Source of the DNA: UBA1206 sp041672465
GTDB taxonomy: Bacteria; Bacillota; Clostridia; Oscillospirales; CAG-382
NCBI GenBank assembly: GCA_041672465.1
Contig: JBAYZO010000016.1
Location: 1 to 30,707 of the forward strand
Length of the DNA: 30,707 nucleotides
Reading direction: 5' to 3'
Below, piece after piece: positions 5,971 through 13,956 of this stretch. The notes under the pieces were generated by a model. That model searched no databases. It was given only the letters and a program-made list of their open reading frames with translations, and was not told the origin of the DNA. The position numbers and the translations under genes are program-made. Every line of letters begins with the position of its first letter. The first letter of the stretch is position 1.

Positions 5971-7764
5971 CTACTTTCTGCTGATCGCGCCAAATTTACA
6001 GGTTTCAAGGCAGACTCCGCACTTGATGCACTTTGACTGAATTATCTCAAACGGCTTTTTGAGAACGCCTGTTATGGCGTTAACAGGGCATTTTCTTGAG
6101 CAGAGCGAACAGCCCGTGCACTTCAGCGGGTCTATGACATATCTGGCGAGTGCCTTGCATTGACCGGCGGGGCAGCGCTTTTCATAAATATGCGCCTCGT
6201 ATTCGTCGCGGAAGAATTTTATTGTGGCGAGCACCGGGTTGGGGGCGGTTTGGCCAAGCCCGCAAAGCGAGGTTTCTTTTATGTCGTTGGCGAGCTCCTC
6301 AAGCCTTTCGATATCGCCGTCCTCACCCTTACCCTCGGTAATTTTGTTAAGCAGCTCAAGCATTCTGCGGGTGCCTATCCGGCAGGGAGTGCATTTGCCG
6401 CAGGACTCATCCACCACAAAGCCCAAGAAAAACTTCGCGATGTCGACCATGCAGTTGTCCTCGTCCATTACTATCATGCCGCCCGAGCCCATCATGCATC
6501 CCATGGAGGTAAGCGTGTCGTAATCGACCGGGATATCTATTAGCGATGCGGGGATACAGCCGCCCGAAGGGCCGCCGGTCTGAACCGCCTTAAACTTTTT
6601 GCCGTCCGGGCAGCCGCCGCCGATTTCCTCTATAATTGTCCTCAGCTTTGTCCCCATGGGTATTTCCACAAGCCCGGTATGGGTGATTTTGCCGCCTAAG
6701 GCGAAAATCTTTGTGCCCTTGGATTTTTCCGTTCCCATGGAAGAAAACCATTCGGGACCTTTTAGAATTATCTGAGCGATGTTGGCGAAGGTTTCCACGT
6801 TATTTATAATTGTCGGCTTGCCGAAAAGCCCCTTTACCGCCGGGAAAGGCGGGCGGGAGCGGGGTTCGCCGCGGTTCCCCTCAATAGAGGTGAGGAGCGC
6901 GGTTTCCTCGCCGCACACAAACGCGCCGGCGCCAAGCCTTAGCTTAATGTCAAAACTAAAGCCCGAGCCGAAAATATCTTCCCCCAAAAGCCCGTATTCG
7001 TGCGCCTGACTTATGGCGATACCAAGGCGCTTTACCGCTATGGGGTATTCGGCGCGGACATAAATATAACCCTCGTCGGCGCCGATGGCGTAGCCTGCTA
7101 TCGCCATCGCCTCAAGCACCGCGTGGGGGTCTCCCTCAAGCACGGAGCGGTCCATAAAAGCGCCGGGGTCGCCTTCGTCGGCGTTACAGACCACATATTT
7201 TTTGTCCGAAACAGATTCGGCGGCAAATTCCCATTTTTTCCCGGCGGGGAATCCTCCGCCGCCTCTCCCTCTTAGCCCCGAGTCAAGAATAGTCTTAATC
7301 ACGCCGGCCGGGGTCATGGAAGTTAGTACCTTGCCGAGCGCCTCGTAGCCGTGCATCGCTATGTATTCGTCAATGTTTTCCGGGTCTATAACTCCGCAGT
7401 TGCGGAGCGCCACCCGCTTTTGACTTTTATAAAACGATGTGTCGCCGAGCGAAAGGCTGACATCCTCGCCTTTTAAAGCGGGGTCTTTATAGATAAGCCT
7501 TTTTACCGGGCGGCCTTTCAGCAGGTGTTCCTCTACAATTTCGGGTATGTCCGTTTCTTTAACCCTTGCGTAAAAAGTCCCCTCCGGGTAAATTATCACT
7601 ATGGGGCCGGATTCGCAAAGGCCGAAACAGCCTGTCTGAACTAACTTTATTTCGTCCTGCAATCCTCTTTTTTCAATCTCTAAAGCCAAGGATTCCCTTA
7701 CGGCGTTGCTCCCGGACGAGGTGCATCCGGTGCCCGCGCAGGTCAATACATGTGCTCGAATCAT
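5971..7764 (-). CDS. hydB: Hydrogenase subunit HydB (NuoF-like, FMN and NAD(H) binding)
   Basis: HydB carries the flavin and NAD(H) site of multimeric [FeFe] hydrogenases. Domain order over 597 aa: thioredoxin-like [2Fe-2S] (C9, C14, C46, C50); NuoF core with the Gly-rich nucleotide loop GRGGGGFP (166-173) and 'NADEGDPGAFMDR'; SLBB-like region; [4Fe-4S] site (C455, C458, C461, C501); 'CPAGQC' (531-536); and two C-terminal [4Fe-4S] motifs (C549/552/555/559 and C579/582/585/589). All key residues are present. GGAGG lies before the ATG. A GTTAAC repeat and a TATAAT-like -10 lie just upstream, so an internal promoter is possible. The small 2Fe-2S gene is 138 bp upstream. Confidence 0.95.
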   Translation of the reverse strand: MIRAHVLTCAGTGCTSSGSNAVRESLALEIEKRGLQDEIKLVQTGCFGLCESGPIVIIYPEGTFYARVKETDIPEIVEEHLLKGRPVKRLIYKDPALKGEDVSLSLGDTSFYKSQKRVALRNCGVIDPENIDEYIAMHGYEALGKVLTSMTPAGVIKTILDSGLRGRGGGGFPAGKKWEFAAESVSDKKYVVCNADEGDPGAFMDRSVLEGDPHAVLEAMAIAGYAIGADEGYIYVRAEYPIAVKRLGIAISQAHEYGLLGEDIFGSGFSFDIKLRLGAGAFVCGEETALLTSIEGNRGEPRSRPPFPAVKGLFGKPTIINNVETFANIAQIILKGPEWFSSMGTEKSKGTKIFALGGKITHTGLVEIPMGTKLRTIIEEIGGGCPDGKKFKAVQTGGPSGGCIPASLIDIPVDYDTLTSMGCMMGSGGMIVMDEDNCMVDIAKFFLGFVVDESCGKCTPCRIGTRRMLELLNKITEGKGEDGDIERLEELANDIKETSLCGLGQTAPNPVLATIKFFRDEYEAHIYEKRCPAGQCKALARYVIDPLKCTGCSLCSRKCPVNAITGVLKKPFEIIQSKCIKCGVCLETCKFGAISRK

Positions 7765-7785
7765 TAAATAATCCTCCGAAAATAT

Positions 7786-7841
7786 ATTATATATTTGCCG
7801 TTAACAGTTTACTGTTAACTGTTTACTGTTAACAATTAACT
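7786..7841 (-). promoter_or_regulatory. GTTAAC repeat and possible internal promoter upstream of hydB
   Basis: GTTAAC occurs at 7800, 7814 and 7828, an exact 14-bp period, joined by the 8-mers AGTTTACT and TGTTTACT; an AATTAAC follows at 7834-7840. Read leftward, TATAAT (7791-7786) sits just past the array, where the array would overlap the -35 zone. The half sites resemble the redox repressor Rex (TTGTTAA-N4-TTAACAA), but no copy matches the full spacing. Operator function is an inference. Confidence 0.5.
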
Positions 7842-7902
7842 GATCGGTATGCCAATATGTCAATGTTTATCTCGGCCGTCAAACGCCAAGACGCATAGCC
7901 TG

Positions 7903-8274
7903 TTAAGTGGTTGAGTTGCCTATTGTGTACTCGGCTATGGGTTTTCCGTCGCGGATATGTTCGGCAACAACCCTTTTCGCCTTTTCCGGGGTCATTTTAA
8001 CATAGGTGATTTTATCTTTGCCGGCCTCAAACACTTCCACCACCGGTTCGTGCTGGCAAATGCCGATACAGCCTGTCTGCACCACCGTGGCTTTGTCTGA
8101 AAGACCTTGGGACGCCACTTCTTCATTTAAAGTTGAAAGCACCGGGCGCGCTCCGGCCGCTATCCCGCAGGTCGCCATACCGACGACGATGCGGATATCT
8201 CTTTCCCCTTCGCGGAGCGACAGCTTTTTGTTCATCCGCTCCCGTATTTCCGCAAGTTCTTTTAAAGATTTCAT
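7903..8274 (-). CDS. Small thioredoxin-like [2Fe-2S] ferredoxin of the hydrogenase operon
   Basis: This 123-aa protein has a thioredoxin-like [2Fe-2S] fold similar to the C-terminal half of NuoE. Visible ligands are C36 (in 'GMATCGIAAGAR'), C69 and C73 (in 'QTGCIGICQHEP'). The second Cys of the usual C-x4-C pair is absent here, with Gly at the expected place. As I recall this is common for this subfamily, so cluster ligation may differ from NuoE. It probably docks with or feeds electrons to HydB, whose own N-terminal domain is related. AAAGGA precedes the ATG. It follows the HATPase gene by 35 bp. Confidence 0.85.
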   Translation of the reverse strand: MKSLKELAEIRERMNKKLSLREGERDIRIVVGMATCGIAAGARPVLSTLNEEVASQGLSDKATVVQTGCIGICQHEPVVEVFEAGKDKITYVKMTPEKAKRVVAEHIRDGKPIAEYTIGNSTT

Positions 8275-8309
8275 TGCTTTTTCCTTTCGGTATATGTTTA
8301 ATATTTATT

Positions 8310-8927
8310 TTAATTTTTATTTTCATCGCCGTACAGCGCTGCGTATTGATTTGCCAAAAAATCTTTTACCCAAAGAATGACTTCCGGGCTCCTCAGCGGG
8401 ATATCCCCCAAAATTTCTCTCATTTCGCTTGTGTCAAGCTCGGCCGTTCCGTATGGAGTGATTTTATCATTATTTTGGTTATTGTTTTCCAACCCTTGGC
8501 TTTTAAACAATTTATGGGTAAATAAAAGGTTTTGTTCTTCAAGTCCGCCGACAATCGCGCAGACAGTGGCTATTATATCGCCAAGCGGGGTAAAGTCAAT
8601 GCTGTTTTTGTTAAAACACCCTGTTATTTTTGTAAAACCCGGGGAAGAGCCGCTTCGCTCTTGGCTTTGTGCCTCAAAGCTCCCGCCGGTTTGTTCCGCC
8701 GCCGATTTAAAAAAAGGGATCCCAAGCCCTACGGCGCGGGTGGTTCGGGTTGTGAAGAAAGGGTCTTCGGCTCTTTGTTTTTCTTTTAGGCTCATGCCCT
8801 TGCCGTCGTCGTAAATTTCAATAATCAGTACGTCGTCATATTCCAAAAGGGTTATTTTAATGTTTTTCGCGCCGGCTTTTATTGAGTTCTGCGCGAGGTC
8901 AAGTATGTTAAGAGAGAGTTCTTTCAA
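8310..8927 (-). CDS. HATPase-domain protein of the hydrogenase operon
   Basis: Residues 1-110 form a GHKL ATP-binding domain: N box 'LDLAQNSIKAGAKNI', G1 box 'DDGKGMS', 'DPFFTTRTTR' and G2 'VGLGIPFFK'. The histidine phosphoacceptor and sensor domains of a true histidine kinase are missing. The remaining part (about 110-205) includes 'GDIIATVCAIVGG' and a polar, Asn-rich stretch. Such ATPases regularly accompany Clostridia [FeFe] hydrogenase operons, next to a PHP protein and DRTGG proteins, and are presumed regulatory. It starts with MKELSLNILDLAQNS, matching family N-termini, 17 bp after the PHP gene. The true substrate is unknown. Confidence 0.85.
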   Translation of the reverse strand: MKELSLNILDLAQNSIKAGAKNIKITLLEYDDVLIIEIYDDGKGMSLKEKQRAEDPFFTTRTTRAVGLGIPFFKSAAEQTGGSFEAQSQERSGSSPGFTKITGCFNKNSIDFTPLGDIIATVCAIVGGLEEQNLLFTHKLFKSQGLENNNQNNDKITPYGTAELDTSEMREILGDIPLRSPEVILWVKDFLANQYAALYGDENKN

Positions 8928-8944
8928 TATTATATTCCGCCGCT

Positions 8945-9721
8945 CTATAGCTTTTCGGGCTTTTTTGTCTTGCGAAGTAACCTAAAGAGTTCCCGCCGCG
9001 CCGCTTCACGGTCTCCGCGTTCGGCGGGTAATTCAATGCAGTTGACATAATTAATTTTGTACGCCTCGTTTATTTCCCAAAGCCTGTGGGCGTCGCTGTT
9101 TTTAAGACAAAAGTTTCGCGGCAACGCGGCTTTTAAAGCAGGGTTTGTTTTTGTGTCGGGGGGGAAATTGCGGGAATTTATTTCAACAATCCCAAAGGGA
9201 AGTTCATCCGGCAAAAAGCCCAGCACGCCGAGAATCCCGCCCGCCGGCCTTTCGATATGCGCCGGAAAAACTATGCCGCCGTGTTTCAGCGCCCCGCGGC
9301 AGGCGGCCTCCAAAGTTAGGTCGGTGGCGTCCGAAAGCAGATATGGGTGTTTTCCCGAAACGCTGTCGTCATCCCCTAAAAGCAGCTGCTCGCCGTAGAT
9401 GTCAGGAAAGTTTGGAATTTTACTTCGGTGAGGGGTAATGAAATCTTCAAAACCCACGCCGTCTTCAAGGTTTTCAAAAAGGCAGACTATGTGTATCTCC
9501 TCAGCCGTGGTCAGCTCAACCCCGGCGACGGGGATTAGCCCCTCGCGCTCGCAGGCGTTAAAAAAAGGGGGGCAGTTGCCAAGCGTGTTGTGGTCGGTGA
9601 GGGCAATTATATCAAGCCCCTTGAGAAAAGCCATACCCGCGATATTGCCGGCGGTCATATCGTCGTCGGCGCAGGGGGAAAGGCAGGAATGGATATGAAA
9701 ATCGTAATAAAACTTATTCAT
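8945..9721 (-). CDS. PHP-domain metal-dependent phosphoesterase
   Basis: This 258-aa protein has the PHP metal-binding motifs in order: 'DFHIHSCLSPC' (H9, H11), 'ALTDHNTLGN', 'GVELTT', 'FPAHIERP' and 'LKNSDAH'. PHP phosphoesterases hydrolyse phosphate esters or nucleotides with a trinuclear metal site; the substrate of this operon-linked type is not known. It overlaps the upstream DRTGG gene by ATGA, which implies translational coupling. Its constant presence beside sensory hydrogenase genes in Clostridia suggests a signalling or nucleotide-second-messenger role, which is inference. Confidence 0.88.
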   Translation of the reverse strand: MNKFYYDFHIHSCLSPCADDDMTAGNIAGMAFLKGLDIIALTDHNTLGNCPPFFNACEREGLIPVAGVELTTAEEIHIVCLFENLEDGVGFEDFITPHRSKIPNFPDIYGEQLLLGDDDSVSGKHPYLLSDATDLTLEAACRGALKHGGIVFPAHIERPAGGILGVLGFLPDELPFGIVEINSRNFPPDTKTNPALKAALPRNFCLKNSDAHRLWEINEAYKINYVNCIELPAERGDREAARRELFRLLRKTKKPEKL

Positions 9722-10053
9722 TTTTGGTTAAGGAGGTTTCCCAGCTTAAGGGCGGTTTCATAAACCGGGGATTCCGATCGGAGGACATTTATCTTCCGCA
9801 AGGCCGCGGTTTCGGCAAAGCCCTTTTGAAGTTCGGCGCCCTCGCAGATAATCACGCAGGAAATATCGTTAAGCTCGGCGACCGCCAGCACGTTTGTGTT
9901 TGTCATTATCGTAAGCCAAGCGGAACCCTCGCCCGCCCTCGCCATCACCCAGCTCAGCAGGTCGCCAGCGTAAGCGGTTTTAATTTGTTTTTCGGGGCGC
10001 TCCAGCGAAACGTTCTCAAAACCGCAAATATGTGAAAGCTCGCCGACGTTCAT
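9718..10053 (-). CDS. DRTGG-domain protein (second copy)
   Basis: This 111-aa, single-domain protein begins 'MNVGELSHICGFENVSL' and continues with alternating strands and helices ('NTNVLAVAELNDISCVIICEG'). It resembles the DRTGG family (PF07085) found as stand-alone proteins in hydrogenase operons and fused to CBS or phosphotransacetylase domains elsewhere. It shares architecture with the gene at 11914-12288 on the other side of hydS, so the two may act as a pair. It is coupled to the PHP gene by an ATGA overlap. Function unknown; a ligand- or nucleotide-sensing role is plausible. Confidence 0.75.
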   Translation of the reverse strand: MNVGELSHICGFENVSLERPEKQIKTAYAGDLLSWVMARAGEGSAWLTIMTNTNVLAVAELNDISCVIICEGAELQKGFAETAALRKINVLRSESPVYETALKLGNLLNQK

Positions 10054-10114
10054 ATCTATAATCCCCTTTTAAAAAATCTAAAAATCAAAAATTTGCTCTT
10101 GAAAGGTTTACCTT

Positions 10115-11395
10115 TTAAATATCTTCGGCTAAGAGATGCTTTAACTTTTGCCTCATCACCACAATACATTCCTCGTATTTGGCGTTGCCTTTTACCACGT
10201 CTTCGGCAAAGGCGCGGCAGGTGGGCGAACCGCAGGAGCCGCAGTCGAGTTCGGGGAGTGTTTTAAAAATTTCGTCTATATCCGCCATTAAATCCATCGC
10301 CTGCCTGATATCGGGGTTGAGCGAGGAAATCGGTTTTTGTATAACACCGAGGTTTATTTTATATTCATCGGGGAATCCGGCGCCCCCGGCGTCTTCGGGC
10401 GGGCGCGCCTGCGAGACGGGGAGGTATCTCTTTATGTTCCTTAGCCGCACACGGGCGACATAGGGGTTTTCCACCGCGAGCACCCCGCCGACGCAGCCCC
10501 CGCTGCAGGCGTTCAGCTCCACAAAATCAAGGTTGGGGTGTTCTGAGGTGTCAAGGTCCTCAAGCACTTTAATTACGTTTTCAATGCCGTCGGCGGAGAG
10601 ATAGTGGTCGTTCATAAGAGCGGACGACTCGCCGCCGCTTGTCGCCCAGCCCACGCCTATCATCCCCGTGCGGGAATAGGGAACCGATGTAATTCTGTCT
10701 TCCATAACCGACAAAAGCTCAAAATAAATGTCGTTTATCGCCACAACGGCGTCCACGCTTGAGACCCCCCCCACAAGGTTATTTTTAACATAGCTCACCT
10801 TAGCCGGGCAGGGGGAGATAAACACGGTGAAAATATCCCCGTCTTTAAGCGATGGGTTTTTGGCTTTGGCCTTTTCCCTTGCCAGCCTGCCCGCGAGCTC
10901 GATGGGCGGGAGGATAGGCATAAGATTCCCTACAAGCGTGGGGAAACGTAGCGACACAAGCCGCGCCACCACGGGGCAGGCGGAGCTTATAACCGGGCGG
11001 ACAATGTCGTCCCTCGCCAAAAAACGCCTTGTGTATTCGGTGATGAGTTCCGCCGCGCAGGCGACCTCAAACACGTCGTCGAAACCTATGTCGAGCAGCC
11101 CCTTGATAAGGTGGTCAAGGTCGTCAAGCCGCTCAAACTGCCCGTAAAGCGTGGGCGCGGGGAGAGCGATGAGGTATTTATCCGCGGGGAGCGAGGAAAG
11201 TTTATCGTAAATGGCTTTTTTAGCGTTGTGGGGGCATTGCCTTATACATTCGCCGCAGTCGATACAGCGGTCGGGGTCGATTGTCGCGTGCCCGTCTCTT
11301 ATTCTTATCGCCTCTGTCGGGCAGCGTTTAAGGCAGTGTGTGCAGCCTTTGCATTTTTCAATGTCAAGCGACACGGAATGCTTATATACAGCCAT
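10115..11395 (-). CDS. hydS: Sensory-type [FeFe] hydrogenase-like protein (HydS), lacking a PAS domain
   Basis: Domain order over 426 aa: two [4Fe-4S] motifs (C15/18/21/25 and C44/47/50/54); H-domain with L1 'SSACP' (C140), L2 'SPCPAK' (C196), L3 'NACSGGC' (C297, C301); and a C-terminal FeS domain 'LDCGSCGSPTC' (C385, C388, C393). All four H-cluster cubane ligands are present, but the proton-relay cysteine of TSCCP is Ala139, as described for slow, H2-sensing hydrogenases. Many relatives end in a PAS domain; this one stops after the FeS domain. Flanking ATPase, DRTGG and PHP genes support a sensor role controlling the hydrogenase. Group naming is from memory. Confidence 0.88.
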   Translation of the reverse strand: MAVYKHSVSLDIEKCKGCTHCLKRCPTEAIRIRDGHATIDPDRCIDCGECIRQCPHNAKKAIYDKLSSLPADKYLIALPAPTLYGQFERLDDLDHLIKGLLDIGFDDVFEVACAAELITEYTRRFLARDDIVRPVISSACPVVARLVSLRFPTLVGNLMPILPPIELAGRLAREKAKAKNPSLKDGDIFTVFISPCPAKVSYVKNNLVGGVSSVDAVVAINDIYFELLSVMEDRITSVPYSRTGMIGVGWATSGGESSALMNDHYLSADGIENVIKVLEDLDTSEHPNLDFVELNACSGGCVGGVLAVENPYVARVRLRNIKRYLPVSQARPPEDAGGAGFPDEYKINLGVIQKPISSLNPDIRQAMDLMADIDEIFKTLPELDCGSCGSPTCRAFAEDVVKGNAKYEECIVVMRQKLKHLLAEDI

Positions 11396-11456
11396 AAGCC
11401 GTCAGCGCCCCTTTCCAAAGTAATAAATTATATGATATGGTTGATATAACCGCAAA

Positions 11457-11906
11457 TTAATCATTTGCCGTTGCTGTTGCTGCAACTGTAATTGTCATGG
11501 TTATGGTCGTTCCCTCGCCAAGGCGGGTGGAAATTTCAAGCTTGTCGGCGTTGCGCTTCATATTTGGGAGCCCCATGCCCGCCCCAAAACCCATGGAACG
11601 GATTTTATCCGGAGCAGTGGAGTAGCCCTCTTTCATCGCCAATTCCACATCCGCGATACCCGGCCCGTTGTCGTCAAGGGTTATGACTATTTTATCTTCG
11701 TAAATATTAACCCTCGCCACCCCGCCGCCGGCGTGGATGACCATGTTGATCTCGCCCTCATACATGGCGATAGACGCCCTTTTGATAACTTCCGGGGCAA
11801 ACCCGATACGGCGGAGCACCCGCTTTAAGTTAACCGACGCCTCGCCCGCCGTGGTGAAGTTTTCGCCGTCGATATTATATTCGTAAGTCAGATATTTTTC
11901 GGCCAT
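11457..11906 (-). CDS. RsbW/SpoIIAB-like anti-sigma-type ATPase
   Basis: This 149-aa protein is a stand-alone GHKL ATPase: 'EVIKRASIAMYEGEINMVIHAG' in outline as N box, 'DDNGPGI' as G1, and 'GFGAGMGLPNM' as G2. It resembles serine kinases of the RsbW/SpoIIAB class, which phosphorylate an antagonist or bind a sigma factor, but no partner gene is adjacent. It sits seven bases after the first DRTGG gene and 61 bp before hydS, so it is probably the output domain for H2 or redox sensing. That role is inference; the ATPase fold is clear. Confidence 0.85.
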   Translation of the reverse strand: MAEKYLTYEYNIDGENFTTAGEASVNLKRVLRRIGFAPEVIKRASIAMYEGEINMVIHAGGGVARVNIYEDKIVITLDDNGPGIADVELAMKEGYSTAPDKIRSMGFGAGMGLPNMKRNADKLEISTRLGEGTTITMTITVAATATAND

Positions 11907-11913
11907 ATAGCTA

Positions 11914-12288
11914 TCAACCGCAAACGCCCGCGTTTATGTCTGTATCAATGTCGCCGCGAAGCCCCCCCGCGAAGAGAAGACCGCACGCCTCATACATCCG
12001 CAGCGGGGTTTTTATCACCACAATGCCGTGCTTTCGGGCAAGAGCGAGTATGTCCTCGCCCGGGGTTTTGTCCCTTACAAACGCCACGCATTTCATATCC
12101 ATCATTTCGGCGGTGCGTATGGCGTGCGGGCTGACAAGCCCCGTGAGGAGGAGCGCCTGATTCTTAACATAGGCAAGCACATCGCTCATCATGTCGCTGC
12201 CGCAGGCCGAAAAAACCTCGCCGCAGGTATGTTCACCGCAGCACAGAACGCTGCCGTTAAGAATTTTAGCAATTTCGGAAATTTTCAT
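11914..12288 (-). CDS. DRTGG-domain protein (first copy)
   Basis: This 124-aa protein begins 'MKISEIAKILNGSVLCCGEH', the typical start of stand-alone DRTGG domains in hydrogenase operons, followed by 'ALLLTGLVSPHAIRTAEMMDMKCVAFVRDKTP' in outline. The last 15 residues are Gly/Asp-rich (GGLRGDIDTDINAG). GGGGAG lies before the ATG. It is 24 bp downstream of hydC and 7 bp upstream of the RsbW-like ATPase. The biochemical role of the family is unknown. Confidence 0.82.
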   Translation of the reverse strand: MKISEIAKILNGSVLCCGEHTCGEVFSACGSDMMSDVLAYVKNQALLLTGLVSPHAIRTAEMMDMKCVAFVRDKTPGEDILALARKHGIVVIKTPLRMYEACGLLFAGGLRGDIDTDINAGVCG

Positions 12289-12312
12289 TTCTCCCCACTT
12301 AACCTTTAAAAA

Positions 12313-12792
12313 TTATTTGTATTTGGCAAGAATCCCGGTCACGTCCTCCGGTACGAGCCGCCCGTAAACGTCGTCGTTGACGACCATCACCGGCGCCAGC
12401 CCGCAACAGCCGAGACAGCGGGTGTCCTGTATTGTAAAGCGGCCGTCGGCGGTGGTTTCCCCCGCGCAAATGCCGGTAACTTTTTCAACTTCATCAAGAA
12501 TCGCCTGCGCGCCCTTGACATAACAGGCGGTGCCTGTGCATACGCTTATGACATGCTCGCCCTTTGGTTTTAGTGAAAACTGGGCGTAGAATGTGGCAAT
12601 ACCATAAATTTCTGAAACAGGGACGCCAAGCCCTTCCGCTATAATCGACTGCGTTTCAAAAGAAAGGTAGCCGAAAAGTTCCTCGGCTTTTTGCATTACC
12701 GGCATTATCGGGCCGGGGTCGCCCTTGTGTTTGGCGATAAACGCTGTCAGTTCCTTTTCTTTTTGCTTTAACTGTTCCTTGGAAAGTGCCAT
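12313..12792 (-). CDS. hydC: Hydrogenase subunit HydC (NuoE-like [2Fe-2S] protein)
   Basis: This 159-aa protein has an N-terminal helical bundle and a thioredoxin-like [2Fe-2S] domain with ligands C85, C90 ('CTGTACYVKG'), C126 and C130 ('DTRCLGCCGLAPV'). It is complete for the NuoE/HydC family and would pass electrons between HydB and HydA. It is the first gene of the operon, with GGAGG before the ATG and a good promoter upstream. Its separation from hydB and hydA by seven regulatory genes is the arrangement seen in several Clostridia. Confidence 0.93.
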   Translation of the reverse strand: MALSKEQLKQKEKELTAFIAKHKGDPGPIMPVMQKAEELFGYLSFETQSIIAEGLGVPVSEIYGIATFYAQFSLKPKGEHVISVCTGTACYVKGAQAILDEVEKVTGICAGETTADGRFTIQDTRCLGCCGLAPVMVVNDDVYGRLVPEDVTGILAKYK

Positions 12793-12849
12793 TTATAAAG
12801 CCTCCTGCTGTTTTTTGTTAGCTTAAGGCGGTTTTGCCCGCACCGAGTG

Positions 12850-12878
12850 AGTATAGCATATTCCCGGAGAAAATACAA
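12850..12878 (-). promoter_or_regulatory. Sigma-A promoter of the hydrogenase operon
   Basis: Read leftward: TTGTAT (12878-12873), 17-bp spacer, TATACT (12855-12850) with an extended -10 TG one base upstream. The start would be near 12843, about 50 nt before hydC. A single TTGTTAA (12934-12928), a Rex half-site, lies upstream of the -35, without a matching second half. Confidence 0.8.
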
Positions 12879-13023
12879 TACATTCAGTTTAAATTTTTGC
12901 GGTTATTCTACAATATATTTATGTATTTTAACAATAGGATTTTTACGCTTTTCCGGCTTTTTCCCGCAAGCGAGCGATACGCGGAAAAAATAAAAAATTT
13001 ATTAAATAATTGTGCTAAAACGG

Positions 13024-13052
13024 TTGACAAAATTAGTATAGTTTGTTATACT
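13024..13052 (+). promoter_or_regulatory. Sigma-A promoter of the first PPTGD surface-protein gene
   Basis: TTGACA (13024-13029), 17-bp spacer, TATACT (13047-13052), with TGT immediately before the -10 (extended -10). The 307-bp gap between the divergent hydC and surface-protein genes is accounted for by this and the opposing hydrogenase promoter. Confidence 0.88.
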
Positions 13053-13099
13053 GAAAAAAACAATCGGTTTTTAATTTTAAATTAAGGAGAGAGATTCGC

Positions 13100-13876
13100 A
13101 TGAAAAAAACATTTTCGCTTTTTATAGCTGTTTTCTTGGTTTTCGCTTGCTTCGCGAGCTTCACCGCCTTTGCGGAACAAGGCCCTGAGACCGTTTATAA
13201 CCTTATTTCGGAAGACGCGGAAATTACCTATACCGAAGTTAACGGCGTTACCGCCACCGCGACTTTTGACGAAAACGGCAGACTCACCGTCAAGGCAGAC
13301 GAGCAGTGGCCAAAAGTCACCCTTGAATATGAAGTACCCTATACCTTTGAGGTTGAAAAGGCAACGCTTAGAGTTAAGTTTGAACTCAAAGGGTCGGGCG
13401 GCACTTCGATCCGCATACTCACCTCGGATTCTGAAGCTTCCGGCTCAATAAACGAGGTATTTGTACATCACTTTTTGGAAGACGTTTCATATGACACCGC
13501 CGGCGACCTTATCACCCACGGGGTTTATGAATTTGAACTTCCGTTTTCCGAACTTGCTTTTTGTGACTGGACCCAAGCGGCGGGTTATATGGGCAAGCTT
13601 CCTATTGAAAAGGACGAATTATCCTTTACTTATTTAGAGATATTCTCAGTCGGCGGCGCCGAGGTTATTATTGAAACCCTTGAGGTTGTTGTCGAAGGCC
13701 CCGACGTTATTGAAGTCCCCAGCGATGAGGAACCTTCAGAACCCCCCGCCGAAACTTCCGTTCCGGCTGAAACCAGCGAACCCGCCGCGCCCCCCACGGG
13801 CGACGCCGGCATTATTGCTCTCCTTGTCATATCCGCTGTTTCGCTTGCCGGCGCCGTAGTCATTAAAAGAAGATAA
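13100..13876 (+). CDS. Secreted surface protein with PPTGD-type C-terminal anchor
   Basis: A 258-aa protein of unrecognised function. It has a Sec signal peptide (residues 1-25, ending 'FTAFAEQ'), an acidic extracellular region of beta-strand character (26-200) with no motif I recognise, a Pro/Glu/Ser-rich stalk (200-230), then PPTGDAG, a hydrophobic helix and a KRR stop. That tail resembles sortase-type (LPXTG-like) sorting signals common in Oscillospiraceae-type genomes, but no sortase is in the window. AAGGAG-like sequence precedes the ATG. Own promoter and terminator. Its first eight codons are nearly identical in DNA to those of the next gene, pointing to duplication or recombination of secretion modules. 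Confidence 0.85.
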   Translation: MKKTFSLFIAVFLVFACFASFTAFAEQGPETVYNLISEDAEITYTEVNGVTATATFDENGRLTVKADEQWPKVTLEYEVPYTFEVEKATLRVKFELKGSGGTSIRILTSDSEASGSINEVFVHHFLEDVSYDTAGDLITHGVYEFELPFSELAFCDWTQAAGYMGKLPIEKDELSFTYLEIFSVGGAEVIIETLEVVVEGPDVIEVPSDEEPSEPPAETSVPAETSEPAAPPTGDAGIIALLVISAVSLAGAVVIKRR

Positions 13877-13899
13877 ACAGAACAGATATATCCATATTG

Positions 13900-13925
13900 A
13901 AAAAGGCCGCGAACGCGGTCTTTTT
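13900..13925 (+). terminator. Terminator after the first surface-protein gene
   Basis: AAAAAGGCCGC, loop GAAC, GCGGTCTTTTT: a 6-bp GC stem (one G-T pair) extended by A-T pairs into the T run, 24 bp after the stop. Confidence 0.85.
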
Positions 13926-13956
13926 CACGGCTTGTTAAAAAGTTGAGTTTTTAGTA

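Noticed and set aside
7800..7841. A perfect Rex operator in the GTTAAC array
   Set aside because: Half-sites match but the spacing between them is 3 or 10 bases, not 4, so only a Rex-like hypothesis is kept.
12834..13085. 83-codon rightward reading frame between the divergent hydC and surface-protein genes
   Set aside because: No ribosome site, runs through both promoters, no recognisable protein pattern.
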